59,485 nucleotides of DNA. Source: Acidobacteriota bacterium. Lineage in GTDB: Bacteria > Acidobacteriota > Terriglobia > Versatilivoradales > Versatilivoraceae. Position 1 is the stretch's first letter; each line of letters starts with the position of its first letter. Where the stretch lies: the NCBI GenBank assembly GCA_022616615.1, contig JAKEER010000114.1, forward strand, positions 1 to 59,485. The letters run 5' to 3'. The notes beneath the pieces were generated by a model. The model had not been told where the DNA came from. It searched no databases and saw only the letters and a list, made by a program, of their open reading frames with translations. The translations under genes and the position numbers were made by a program. This document shows, one piece after another, positions 43,919 through 52,796 of the stretch.

Positions 43919-45067
43919 ATGAATGGTAAGCTGTCTAACGGACTACCCAAACTAGCGACTTCTGGGAACCGCATTGTAATTGCCACAGCTGGCAAGCCCA
44001 TTCTGCTGCGCGGGGTCAACCGTTCGGGCCTGGAGTGGGCGGAACCAGATGAGGGCGGTTTCTGTTCGGCGGCTGGAATTTCACGAGCGGAAATTGAATT
44101 CATCGTTAAGGGTTGGAATTGCAATATCATCCGCCTGCCTCTGAACCAGGACTGGGCGCTAAACGGTCGAGGCGGGCACAGTGGCAGGGATTACCTCAGA
44201 GACCTGGACCGAGTCATCGGCTGGGTATCCCGCGTTGGCGCTTACACGCTTCTCGACCTTCAATGGCTTGACGCCGATCGCCCGTTTGGTGCGAACCGCA
44301 ACTTTGTCGCGCCGCTCCCCAACCTACAATCTCTCGATTTTTGGCATCTGCTCGCCAGCCGGTATCATGATGAGCCCGCCGTCCTCTACGACATCTTCAA
44401 CGAGCCGCATGACTGTCTCCCCGACGATCCTTATCCTTTGATCCGCGAGGATGGTTCTCTTTGCCCATTGACCTCTCGAAGAGTCACAGTAGCCGAGTGG
44501 CACCCCTGGGCTCTTCGGCTCGTTGATGCCATCCAATCTGTCAATCCGGACGCACTGATCTTTGTTTCAGGCGTAAACTGGGCCTACGACCTGCGCACCA
44601 TGCCGTTGAATCGTCCGAACCTGGTTTATTCAACTCACGTCTACCGCAATAAAGGGTCTAACTGGGCGGAGGCCTTTGGTGATCTGGCGGCTACCGCGCC
44701 TGTGTTTGCAGGTGAGTGGGGAGGGCGAGGGGAAGACCGCAACTGGGGACAATCGTTGGCGAATTACTTCGATGTTCTGGGCATTGGCTGGACAGCCTGG
44801 AGTTGGTCCAACGAGCCGTACTTGGTAACTCGCTTCACGCCGACAGAGTTCGGCGAGATTGTTCGCGCGCACCTGCAAAGGTCGGCGCTCCTGCACCCGC
44901 GTATCCCAGCGTGTGGTGGCCTCGGGTCATCGTTTGATGCTTTCGGTGCCAGCGGAGCCGAATGTGTCGCAATGGCAACTGTCCCTCCGCGCGGATTTCG
45001 CTCTGGGACAGAGCTCCTGTGCCGACCCGGTGCCGCTCCCATGTCCAGTAACCCCAACTGTAGGTAA
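43919..45067 (+). CDS. GH5-like glycoside hydrolase
   Basis: 382 residues from ATG 43919; no convincing ribosome site or signal peptide is visible, so start is uncertain. A GH5-type barrel: LRGVNRSGLEWAEP, NIIRLPLNQDW, DLQWLDAD, the acid/base Glu in YDIFNEPH and the nucleophile Glu in FAGEWG, followed by GIGWTAWSWSNEP. The C-terminal 60 residues (from RSALLHPRIPACGG) are unlike a barrel end, rich in Pro/Ala/Cys, and may be a frame-shifted or repeat-derived tail. Likely acts on a beta-linked glucan or mannan if exported by another route. Confidence 0.85.
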   Translation: MNGKLSNGLPKLATSGNRIVIATAGKPILLRGVNRSGLEWAEPDEGGFCSAAGISRAEIEFIVKGWNCNIIRLPLNQDWALNGRGGHSGRDYLRDLDRVIGWVSRVGAYTLLDLQWLDADRPFGANRNFVAPLPNLQSLDFWHLLASRYHDEPAVLYDIFNEPHDCLPDDPYPLIREDGSLCPLTSRRVTVAEWHPWALRLVDAIQSVNPDALIFVSGVNWAYDLRTMPLNRPNLVYSTHVYRNKGSNWAEAFGDLAATAPVFAGEWGGRGEDRNWGQSLANYFDVLGIGWTAWSWSNEPYLVTRFTPTEFGEIVRAHLQRSALLHPRIPACGGLGSSFDAFGASGAECVAMATVPPRGFRSGTELLCRPGAAPMSSNPNCR

Positions 45068-45117
45068 GGATCAGCTTTTTAGTAGGGCCTGAGATGCAAC
45101 CAAGTTCGTAGACTGGA

Positions 45118-45180
45118 GGCGCGACAACCCCCCGCACGGTTTCTGCGAAACCACTGTCCCCTTTATCAAGGGGGACTTTG
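45118..45180. repeat. CGACAACCCCC composite repeat fragment
   Basis: GCGACAACCCCCCGCACGG, then CTGTCCCCTTTATCAAGGGGG. A shorter relative of the element at 26893. Located between the GH5-like gene and the aldo/keto reductase. Confidence 0.5.
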
Positions 45181-45284
45181 ACGTGGCCCTGAGGCGTACA
45201 CCGAGGCGCTTGCAATTCCCAAACCGTGCATGGAATACTTCGCTAGATAGCATTTTTCCTAACGCTTTTTCCAAGAAGGTCACA

Positions 45285-46307
45285 ATGGAATACAAAAAGA
45301 CGCGGCGTGAATTTATGCAAGCATCTACGACGGTAGCCGGTTCGATGGCCTTCAGCAGCGCGATTTTTGGGCAGGCGAGCGGCTCCAGCACCGGCATTCC
45401 CACGCGCGTCCTCGGAAGAACGGGCATTCCTGTGTCGATTCTCTGCCTGGGAGGCTGGCACATCGGCGCCGTGCAGCAGAAAACCGAAGCCATTCGCATC
45501 ATGCATGCCGCCCTGGATGAAGGCATCACGTTTTTCGACAACGCCTGGGATTACCACGATGGCCGCAGTGAGGAGTGGATGGGCGAAGCGCTGGCATCCG
45601 GTGGCAAGCGGGCAAAGGTATTCCTGATGACAAAGAACTGCGAGCGCGATTATGCAGGGTCCATGAAGAATCTGGAAGAAAGCCTGCGACGCCTCAAGAC
45701 AGACCATCTCGATCTCTGGCAATTTCACGAGATGGTTTATGACAATGATCCGGACTGGGTTTTTGAGAAGGGCGGTCTCAAGGCTGCGCTGGAAGCGCAG
45801 AAAGCCGGCAAGGTGCGCTTCATCGGTTTCACCGGGCACAAGGATCCGCGCATTCACCTGCGGATGCTTCACAAACCACACGACTGGGACACGGCTCAGA
45901 TGCCTATTAACGTCATGGATGCCCACTACCGCAGCTTTCAAAACGAAGTGGTGCCCGTGTGCCTGGCCAAGCAGGTTGGTGTGATTGGCATGAAGAGCTT
46001 GGGCGGCGGCTCACCGCGCGGGCGCATCCCGACACAGGGAGGAGTCTCTGCTCAAGATTGTATCCGGTTTGCCTTGACACAGCCGGTTTCCACTCTGGTT
46101 GTTGGCATCCAATCAATGGAAGATTTGAAGCAGGACGTCGCCATCGCCCGCGATTTCAAAGCGATGCCCGAGTCCGAGAAGACGACGCTGCTGAGCCGCA
46201 TCCGGGAGGAAGGCAGCGATGGGCGGCACGAACTTTTCAAATCGACCAAAGCCTTCGACGGTCCTCATCATCGCCGTCAGCATGGGTTCGATACGGGCGT
46301 GGCGTGA
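45285..46307 (+). CDS. Exported aldo/keto reductase
   Basis: 340 residues from ATG 45285, GAAGGTCAC upstream. Leader KKTRREFMQASTTVAGSMAF is a Tat signal (RREFM), so the protein is exported folded. AKR motifs: GRTGIPVSILCLGGWHIG, the catalytic FFDNAWDYHD (Asp and Tyr), MTKN with the Lys, DLWQFHE with the His, and RFIGFTGHKD. The tail DGRHELFKSTKAFDGPHHRR is common in exported AKRs of this phylum. NADPH-linked substrate unknown. Confidence 0.93.
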   Translation: MEYKKTRREFMQASTTVAGSMAFSSAIFGQASGSSTGIPTRVLGRTGIPVSILCLGGWHIGAVQQKTEAIRIMHAALDEGITFFDNAWDYHDGRSEEWMGEALASGGKRAKVFLMTKNCERDYAGSMKNLEESLRRLKTDHLDLWQFHEMVYDNDPDWVFEKGGLKAALEAQKAGKVRFIGFTGHKDPRIHLRMLHKPHDWDTAQMPINVMDAHYRSFQNEVVPVCLAKQVGVIGMKSLGGGSPRGRIPTQGGVSAQDCIRFALTQPVSTLVVGIQSMEDLKQDVAIARDFKAMPESEKTTLLSRIREEGSDGRHELFKSTKAFDGPHHRRQHGFDTGVA

Positions 46308-46313
46308 AAGCTG

Positions 46314-46580
46314 TCAGTGGATTGTGGGAAGAGGCAGCAGGCTGCGATGGTCGGTGGCAACCGCCCAGCCTTCGTCAATGCGGCCGATGAGACCGTGGAA
46401 ATGCACATCGGAGCCGGTGAGTACCAGCAGCACATCGCCGGGCCTTACGTCAGGGTTAAGCAGTCGAAACCGTACGATAGTGGCGAGACCGGTGTTTTGA
46501 CTCATTGTTTCGAAGGCGAAATCTTTGGTTTCAATCACCAGTGTTTTGGAATTCGAGTCGTAGTTTGAGTTTTCTGGCAT
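46314..46580 (-). CDS. Small hypothetical protein
   Basis: 88 residues; AGGAGG is directly upstream of ATG 46580, which supports translation. Compact beta-rich sequence (ETKDFAFETMSQNTGLATIV, then NPDVRPGDVLLVLTGSDVHF) resembling a small barrel or a regulatory domain. It converges with the aldo/keto reductase (only 6 bases between stops). No family recognised. Confidence 0.6.
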   Translation of the reverse strand: MPENSNYDSNSKTLVIETKDFAFETMSQNTGLATIVRFRLLNPDVRPGDVLLVLTGSDVHFHGLIGRIDEGWAVATDHRSLLPLPTIH

Positions 46581-46624
46581 CCGAACCTCCTACTGTAATC
46601 GCTCCGCAATTGTTCCTGCCCTTC

Positions 46625-46680
46625 CCCCTGGAACTGTGAAAAAATTCAATGGTAGGGACGCGCAGCACCGCGTCCCTACC
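46625..46680 (-). terminator. Terminator of the lytic transglycosylase gene, element arm
   Basis: On the minus strand GGTAGGGACGCG and CGCGTCCCTACC form a perfect 12-base stem (46651-46680) with a 6-base loop, followed by ATTGAATTTTTT. This is a strong intrinsic terminator downstream of the gene ending at 46845. The left arm CCTGGAACTGTGAAAAAATT is shared with the elements at 36907 and 56086. Confidence 0.75.
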
Positions 46681-46844
46681 AGATTACCTTTATACGCCCA
46701 ACCGAATCTCCCTGGGTGGCCAAACATTTCCGCGGGTTGCAGTTTAACACAGCCCCAGCCCTAGCCCGTGGAAAGCGGCCTGTTTTGGCTCGCCTCGGGC
46801 GTTCAGAGGCAATCAGGCTTAAATCTTGACTGCTCTTTGGAAGC

Positions 46845-48773
46845 TTACCGGCTCACATAGATCGTCAGCCGTTCGCCGACCCTCAGGTTGTCGTTTTGGG
46901 AAAGTTTATTCCAGTCGCGAATGGAGTTGATGCTTGTATTGTAGTTAGTCGCGATCGTGTACAGAGTGTCGCCCTTCTTAACGCGGTGGACGACACGCAC
47001 TGGCTTCGGAGTAGAAACCACTTCGGCGCTGGTGGACCTGGAGCGCTTCGGTGGCTGGGCTGCGGCAACGGAAGAAGCGGGCAAATCCGAGAGGATCGAC
47101 ACAACGCGGCCCGGCCGCAGCTTCGTGCGGGTGCTCAGGCGGTTCCATTTCCGGATCTGAGCAGTGGTCACATCGAAGTCGCGTGCGATGCTGGCAAGGG
47201 TGTCTCCGCGTTGCACAGTATAGCGGATGCGAGATCCGCTGGAACCTACGGGCCCGCGTCCACCCTGGCCCGGAGTCACCGGAATGATCAATTTGTTACC
47301 GAACTGAAGCCCGGCATCCTCGCTGAGACTGTTCGCCTGCGCAATCGCTGAAGTTGTTGTCCGGTAGCGCTGGGCAATCTGCGATAGCGTTTCTCCTTCC
47401 TCAACGCGATGTTTGCGCCAGTTCACTCTCATGCCTTCTGGAATGGCGGCAATCTCCTGAAGAAACTTCTCTGCCATGCCTTGGGGAACATAGAGATTGA
47501 AATCGGGGTCGTTGTTCGGAGTGGTTAGCCGCTTCACATGAGGATTCAGCTCCTGCACTTCGGCGAGAGTCAGGTCGAGCGACTCAGCCACCAGCCGCAG
47601 ATCCAACGCGCTCGTCAGTTTAACCTTCTCCATGCTGGCTGCCGGATCGGGCACCACATCAAACCCATAACGAGCCGGGTCTTTAGAAATGATGGTCATG
47701 GCCAGAATGATCGGGATGTAGTTTTTCGTTTCGGCTGGCAGATTGTTCCGCTTGAACAGTTCCCAATAGTCGGCATACCCCGTGTAGGCGACGGCCCTTT
47801 CAACACCACCCGCTCCCCAGTTGTAGGCGGCCATGACCAGCAGCCAATCGCCAAACTGCCGGTAAAGATCTTTCAGATGGCGAGCTGCTGCTCGCGTGGA
47901 TTTTTCCGGGTCTGAACGTTCGTCAACCCACCAGTTCTGGCGAAGCCCGTAAAGCGCGCCGGTGCCGGCGCCGAACTGCCAGAGACCCTTGCACTTCGCG
48001 CGGGAATAGGCCAAAGGCTTGAAGGCACTCTCAGCCTGACAGAGATAGATCAGGTCTTGCGGCAGTCCCTCCTCAGCTAGAATTTTGGAGATCATGGCGC
48101 GGTATCGGCCGGCACGCTGCATTCCAGTTTCTAGGGTTTTGCGGCCACGCCTTTGGAAGTAGTCCAAATAGCGCAGGACCAGATCGTTGATCGGTAGGGG
48201 CAGGTCGTGCGGGGTTTCCTGAACCGTTTGTTCAGCCAGTTGTTTCGATTTTGGATCGAATGTCAGCGGGACTTCGCCGCTGGCAATTTCATCCAGAGGC
48301 GCTTTTTCCACTTTTTCTTCATTGAACCCATCGCCTTCCTTCAAGGCAGCCAGTTCGTAGTTGTGAATCCGGTCGAGCAGCGCCTCGTAATGGCGTTCCA
48401 AGCGTTCGTGCTGGCTGATAACCGCTCCAGAGCGAAGCAGAATCTCCAAAGATTCGTCGAAGTCCTTCTTGGCCTTTTCCAGGTAACCGGCTTTGAGGCT
48501 TTTCTCGCCGCGCAGGAAGCTGGCCTGAGAACTTGCAATGAGGCTTTCGATAGGGTCGACCAGCGGCTGCTGAATCATGGGGAGGACTGGCTTGGCTGGA
48601 GTTTCCGGAAGAACCGGCAGAGGATTTTGGGCCGGGGTTTTCGGAATCTCGGCGGTCGGGAGTTTGGCAATTGGGGTCCGATTCGGTTGTGTGGTTTTGC
48701 ACGACACGAAAACGAAGCTAACCAGCGGCAGAATCGTTGCAAGCCGCCGAATCCGTCGTCTCAGTCTTCCCAT
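46845..48773 (-). CDS. MltD-like membrane-bound lytic transglycosylase with three LysM domains
   Basis: 642 residues from ATG 48773 (GGAGGTAGGGG upstream). Lipobox-like SFVFVSC suggests a lipoprotein. Regions: Pro-rich and helical N-terminus (about 20-190), SLT domain at about 220-370 with catalytic Glu in CQAESAFKPLA and KGLWQFGAGTGALYGL, then three LysM domains near 430-480 (HRVEEGETLSQIAQRY), 510-555 (YTVQRGDTLASIARDF) and 595-642 (HRVKKGDTLYTIATNY). It cleaves peptidoglycan between MurNAc and GlcNAc in the periplasm. The MltD family usually has one or two LysM domains; three is at the upper end. It is a single gene on the minus strand. Confidence 0.93.
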   Translation of the reverse strand: MGRLRRRIRRLATILPLVSFVFVSCKTTQPNRTPIAKLPTAEIPKTPAQNPLPVLPETPAKPVLPMIQQPLVDPIESLIASSQASFLRGEKSLKAGYLEKAKKDFDESLEILLRSGAVISQHERLERHYEALLDRIHNYELAALKEGDGFNEEKVEKAPLDEIASGEVPLTFDPKSKQLAEQTVQETPHDLPLPINDLVLRYLDYFQRRGRKTLETGMQRAGRYRAMISKILAEEGLPQDLIYLCQAESAFKPLAYSRAKCKGLWQFGAGTGALYGLRQNWWVDERSDPEKSTRAAARHLKDLYRQFGDWLLVMAAYNWGAGGVERAVAYTGYADYWELFKRNNLPAETKNYIPIILAMTIISKDPARYGFDVVPDPAASMEKVKLTSALDLRLVAESLDLTLAEVQELNPHVKRLTTPNNDPDFNLYVPQGMAEKFLQEIAAIPEGMRVNWRKHRVEEGETLSQIAQRYRTTTSAIAQANSLSEDAGLQFGNKLIIPVTPGQGGRGPVGSSGSRIRYTVQRGDTLASIARDFDVTTAQIRKWNRLSTRTKLRPGRVVSILSDLPASSVAAAQPPKRSRSTSAEVVSTPKPVRVVHRVKKGDTLYTIATNYNTSINSIRDWNKLSQNDNLRVGERLTIYVSR

Positions 48774-49099
48774 TCCCCTACCTCCAGGCATCCTTATTAA
48801 TGATTATATAGCCCTCGCTTGCAAAACAGCGCGCCCTATTTCCTAGCCACTCTTTTCGGCTTTTCAGCGAAAAGGAATTAAACAAACTGGCAAAGGAACG
48901 GCCGGTTCCAAATTAGGGGGAAGGTTGGAAGGTCGCTGACTCTGAAGCAGTTCCAGCGAGGTCCAGCGGGGAGGGGGACCTTCCAAGCTATTGGTTGGAC
49001 GAACACTACAAGGTTGCGAAATCAGGGTCAACCATTTTTCGAGAATTTCCGTGCCCGGGAGGGAGCGATTGCCAGCCGGTTGCTGGCAGCGGCTGGATG

Positions 49100-49440
49100 C
49101 GGCCAGACCGAAGGTCTGGCTCTGGAGATTGGACGTTTTTTCCGGTCTTCGCACGGCTTTTCGGGTGTTGTGAGCGCGGCCTGTGTAGAGCCTTAGCCAA
49201 ACAAGCGTTTCGCTGGCGGAACGCACTGACTCGACACGAAGCGTGCGTTTGACGCAGCCACTCCAAAAAATGTCTAATCTCCAGGGCCAAACCGAAGGTC
49301 TGGCTCTCTTTGTCTCCCTTACGAAGGAGGACCACCGGGGGTCTCAGCATTCTCGACACACCTGCCGCAAAAAGCGCGGCTTCGACTTGTCAAGGAGGAC
49401 AGAGTTGTCAAGGGGGACAAAGGAGCCTCGACCGGCCCCG
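49100..49440. repeat. Repeat mosaic, no gene
   Basis: CCAGACCGAAGGTCTGGCTCT (49104) and CCAAACCGAAGGTCTGGCTCT (49285) are two copies of one short motif. CCTGCCGCAAAAAGCGCGGC (49361) belongs to the composite repeat at 23567. The gap 48774-49559 holds no recognisable gene. Confidence 0.55.
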
Positions 49441-49559
49441 CAAATGGAGAAAACTCCAGCTCTTCTGAAAATAAATCGGGTGCGAAACATTTGGAAGAAT
49501 TCTTACGATTGGCTCGTCCAATAGGCATGTTGTTAAGAACAAAAAGGGAGGGTTTACCT

Positions 49560-50087
49560 ATGCGTCAAGTAAGCGATCTGCGGTGGAGTCGCCTGGCTTT
49601 TTCCGCACTGTGCATTCTGGCAGCGGTTTCTGCCACGCTGGCAGGAGGATTTTACCTTTCTGTTGAAAAACCTGCGAGCTCGGGTGACTCGCAAGCCAAG
49701 AATGCCGCTTTCCTTGTCCGCACGTCGGGCTGTCACCATCCCGAGAATGCTTCTGTCTCAGCGACGGCCGAAGGCCTGGTGAAAGGCCAGCGGCAAAGTG
49801 TCAAGCTGCAACTCAAGCCGACTTCCAAGGGCGTCTATGCCATAGAGCGGCAGTGGCCCGCCGAAGGCGTTTGGCTCGTCGCTGTCCGAGGCAGCTATTT
49901 GGGTGGTTACAGCAGCGTGCTTGTGGAACTGGGGCGGAATGGAGCCCTGAATATTGAGAAGGACGCTCTCGGAAAGGAATTGAACTCCAAGACGCTGGCA
50001 CGGCAACTGACAGCCGACGACATTGAAGCGAGTTTGCAAGAATTGGCGAAGAAGTGGCTCCCTGCGAGCCAGCAGGCATCGAAGTAG
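49560..50087 (+). CDS. Secreted protein, unknown function
   Basis: 175 residues from ATG 49560, preceded by GGGAGGG. A leader (FSALCILAAVSATLAGGFYL) predicts export. The mature part is small and beta-rich, with a single conspicuous GCHHPEN (about 53-59) and VSATAEGLVKGQRQSVKLQL. No family recognised. The repeat-filled 600-base interval to the next gene suggests separate transcription, although both are exported and point the same way. Confidence 0.75.
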   Translation: MRQVSDLRWSRLAFSALCILAAVSATLAGGFYLSVEKPASSGDSQAKNAAFLVRTSGCHHPENASVSATAEGLVKGQRQSVKLQLKPTSKGVYAIERQWPAEGVWLVAVRGSYLGGYSSVLVELGRNGALNIEKDALGKELNSKTLARQLTADDIEASLQELAKKWLPASQQASK

Positions 50088-50295
50088 CGGCAGACATTCT
50101 TGACTTGCTTGGGAATTCGATGGGGGCGAGGTCTTCCGACCCACGACAGTAGTGTTCCTCATCAACTACTGGTGCCTTGGCCGTTGGCCGGTGAAGGCTT
50201 CTCGAGCCTTCACCACCCTCAATTGAGGGGGGAAGTTTGCTTTCAAGGGAGTTTTTCATGCCGCTGTGCGGCACCATGTTCGATGAAAAGTCTAA

Positions 50296-50470
50296 GATTT
50301 GTCCCCCTTGATAAGACTTGATAAGGAGGACGCCGCGTCTTTTGCGGCAGGGGGTGGACCTAGGGTGGACCCCCGGCGCTACGCGCCACCCCTCCCAAGA
50401 GGGGATTCCTAAGGGAGTTTTTCATGCGGCTCGGCGGCGCACGTTCGATGAAAATATTCCCCTTAACAAA
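50296..50470. repeat. Inverted copy of the CCTGCCGCAAAA composite repeat, plus arms
   Basis: TTTGTCCCCCTTGATAAGAC, then GCGTCTTTTGCGGCAGGGGG is the reverse of the element at 23567 and 49340. Followed by CCCAAGAGGGGATTCC and CCCCTTAACAAAGGGGG. Non-coding. Confidence 0.6.
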
Positions 50471-50493
50471 GGGGGCAACGCGAAGCGACAGCG

Positions 50494-50595
50494 GTCGCGA
50501 AGCGCCGGGGGTCGCGAAGCGCCAGGGGTCGCGAAGCGCCAGGGGTCGCAAAGCGCCAGGGGTCGCAAAGCGCCAGGGGTCGCAAAGCGCCAGGG
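50494..50595 (+). repeat. Six tandem copies of a 17-base unit
   Basis: GTCGCGAAGCGCCAGGG six times without gaps; unit 1 has a G for the A, and units 4-6 have GTCGCAAAG. The 17-base period is not a multiple of three and is not coding. The order of variants (GCG in units 1-3, GCA in 4-6) shows expansion by unit duplication. No spacers, so not CRISPR. Confidence 0.9.
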
Positions 50596-50706
50596 TTGTC
50601 CGTTCGGCTTTCACGAACCCATCAAGACAACTCTGAAGGCTCTGCGACCGCCGTCGCTTCGCCTTCTTTCCCCCCTTTTAAGGGGGATTTTCAAGGGAGT
50701 GTTCAT

Positions 50707-51870
50707 ATGAGAGCAAGATTGTTGGTAGCGATTCTTCTTGGATTTCTCGGCGGGTCTTCATTGATGGCGCATGCGTCGAGCGATGAGTTCGTTGTTCATG
50801 AGTGGGGCACATTCACCTCAATCTCTAGGGCAGACGGCCAGACGCTGGAGTGGACTCCTTACCGTGGCGGAGCGGACTTGCCACGGTTTGTTCGTGGCAG
50901 CAAGCACAACGCAAAGGGAACCGTTCGCATGGAGACTCCGGTGATCTATTTCTACAGCTCAAAGGAACTGACCTGCACAGTCAGGGTCAGCTTTCCCAAG
51001 GGAAAGATCACCGAGTTCTACCCGATGCCTGACCGTCTTGAGTATCGAGCGGAAGTTATTCAGTGGAGCAGCGTGGAGTTGTTACCAGGACGTGCGGTGA
51101 ACCTGCCCGTGGAAGAAAGTATGAACCACTACTATCACGCACGAGAAACTGACGCAGTGCCGCTTCGCGTCTGGAAGGGGGACGTCATCGACGAGTATGA
51201 AAAGTTCCTGTTCTATCGTGGCGTCGGGACGTTTGCTGCGCCACTCTCACTGCAAGTCAAAGAAGACAAGATTGCGGTGGCTGAGACGACGGGCTCCAGC
51301 ATCGGAGAAGTGATTCTCTTTGAAAACCACAACGGGCGGACGGGATGTCTCCGCAGCGGACTGCGGTGGTCGGGTGCAGTTGTCAACCGCGTTCTGCCTG
51401 ACTGCTCAGTCGAGTCGCTGAAGCGGGATCTCGAAACGCTGCTCGCCAGCCACGGCCTCTATCAGAAGGAAGCAGAGGCGATGGTTAAGACGTGGGAGGA
51501 TTCATGGTTCGAAGAAGGCTTCAGAGTGTTCTATGTGCTGCCGCGCCAGCAGGCGGATGCCATCCTTCCCCTTGCCATCACACCAAAACCCAGCAAGCTC
51601 GTTCGCGTGCTGGTGGGTCGGGTGGAGATCATGACCCCTGAGAATGGGCAGGAAATATTTCAGTTTCTGACGCATCTAAAGCAAGGCCAAGGGACCGAGA
51701 GCGCCGAGGCCTTTGATGTGCGACGCCGCTACGGGAGGTTTCTGGCGCCGATGATTCAGCAAGTTCTTGAGAGCCACCCGTCACTGAAAGAGAGTCCCGC
51801 ACTGCAAAGCTCGCTGAAAATGCTTGGTCCGCTACCGCAAGAAAGAAACTCTTTACAAGTGAAGCGATAG
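50707..51870 (+). CDS. Secreted protein with HEWGTF motif, unknown function
   Basis: 387 residues from ATG 50707; AGGGAG lies 7-12 bases upstream. Leader MRARLLVAILLGFLGGSSLM predicts export. The mature start FVVHEWGTFTSISRADGQTL is a conserved feature of uncharacterised proteins of Acidobacteria and Planctomycetes. The body includes PRFVRGSKHNAKGTVRMETP, the VYFYSS-like IYFYSSKELTCTV and a mostly helical end. No catalytic motif was identified. It is preceded by a repeat-rich leader. Confidence 0.75.
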   Translation: MRARLLVAILLGFLGGSSLMAHASSDEFVVHEWGTFTSISRADGQTLEWTPYRGGADLPRFVRGSKHNAKGTVRMETPVIYFYSSKELTCTVRVSFPKGKITEFYPMPDRLEYRAEVIQWSSVELLPGRAVNLPVEESMNHYYHARETDAVPLRVWKGDVIDEYEKFLFYRGVGTFAAPLSLQVKEDKIAVAETTGSSIGEVILFENHNGRTGCLRSGLRWSGAVVNRVLPDCSVESLKRDLETLLASHGLYQKEAEAMVKTWEDSWFEEGFRVFYVLPRQQADAILPLAITPKPSKLVRVLVGRVEIMTPENGQEIFQFLTHLKQGQGTESAEAFDVRRRYGRFLAPMIQQVLESHPSLKESPALQSSLKMLGPLPQERNSLQVKR

Positions 51871-51972
51871 ACCCTCGGGTAGACGCGCCCGCCCGCGTCT
51901 GTGAGTCTTAATATCTCGAGCGTGGCTGGCCGACTAGAAGTCGGCGTTGGTGGAATCAGCTGCCCAACGTGG

Positions 51973-51992
51973 GGCAGACAATCCTGTCTGCC
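51973..51992. repeat. GGCAGAC...GTCTGCC hairpin
   Basis: A perfect 7-base stem with a 6-base loop. Next to GCCGACTAGAAGTCGGC (51929-51945). Typical intergenic hairpins of this genome; the stretch 51871-52139 has no gene. Confidence 0.6.
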
Positions 51993-52139
51993 TCAAGATC
52001 TGCGGTATTTTCATGAGTGACTCCAAGCGAGCGTCCTTGCCGCCCTCCTGCTTGTCCTCGACAAAGCGGAGTACGAGGACGAGAACGAAGTTGTCGGAAC
52101 GGGGGTGGCGGAGAGAAGACGGAATCATTCTACCAGGTT

Positions 52140-52796
52140 GGCACAAACAACCCTCAGTTGATCCCCCGAAACTGGGGCGGTGTTACCCAGCTTGCTGCCA
52201 GCATCGGCTCCAGAGCCATCCGCGCCTGCTCTGCATGATGCGGATGAAAATGCGGATTGGCAGCTAATGCTTGTTGCAGTGCCGCGGCTGCTTCTTTGTG
52301 CTAGCCTAGCTTCGCCGCAATCATGCCGTAGTGATAGAGAATGAGAAGATCCTTAGTGCCGAGTCGCCTGGCTTTCATACTTGCCGCCAGGGCTTCCTGA
52401 TAATTTCCATTCTTGAATGACACCCAGGCCAAGGCATCCAGGGTTCGGATGTCCCGCCGCTCTCGCGCCTGCTGCCGGGCAATTGTGAGGGCTTCGTCCA
52501 TTTTTCATGTGATGGTCGGCATAGAAGAGAGCTAGCTGAGCTTCCGACTGCACTCCATTCGCCGCGTTGATCTTCTCGAGCGTTTCGATCAGCTGAAACT
52601 GCCGAGCGGCTTCGGACGTGCGCTTCAGGTAAGTGTACAGATCCGCCAGGCCGAACACGGCTTCGTGGGTGGGCACGAAATCGATGCTTTTCTGATAAGA
52701 GCGGATCGCCTCGTCGAACTGTCCTTGTGCTGCCCTAACCCGCCCGAGTCCTGTCAAAGCAAAGTGATAGTCGGGAAAGATCTGCAGGGTTTCAAA
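52140..52796 (-). pseudogene. Broken C-terminal part of a TPR-repeat protein
   Basis: From 52796 the minus strand reads ETLQIFPDYHFALTGLGRVR, then AAQGQFDEAIRSYQKSIDFV, a standard TPR. A frameshift near 52505 moves reading to MDEALTIARQQARERRDIRT, and an in-frame TAG (near 52301) interrupts before HKEAAAALQQALAANPHFHP. So there are a frameshift, a nonsense codon and a lost N-terminus. It begins at the very stop of waaC, so a deletion fused the two. The remaining homology is about 200 residues. Confidence 0.8.

Noticed and set aside
50494-50595. CRISPR array
   Set aside because: Units are contiguous with no spacers; it is a simple tandem repeat.
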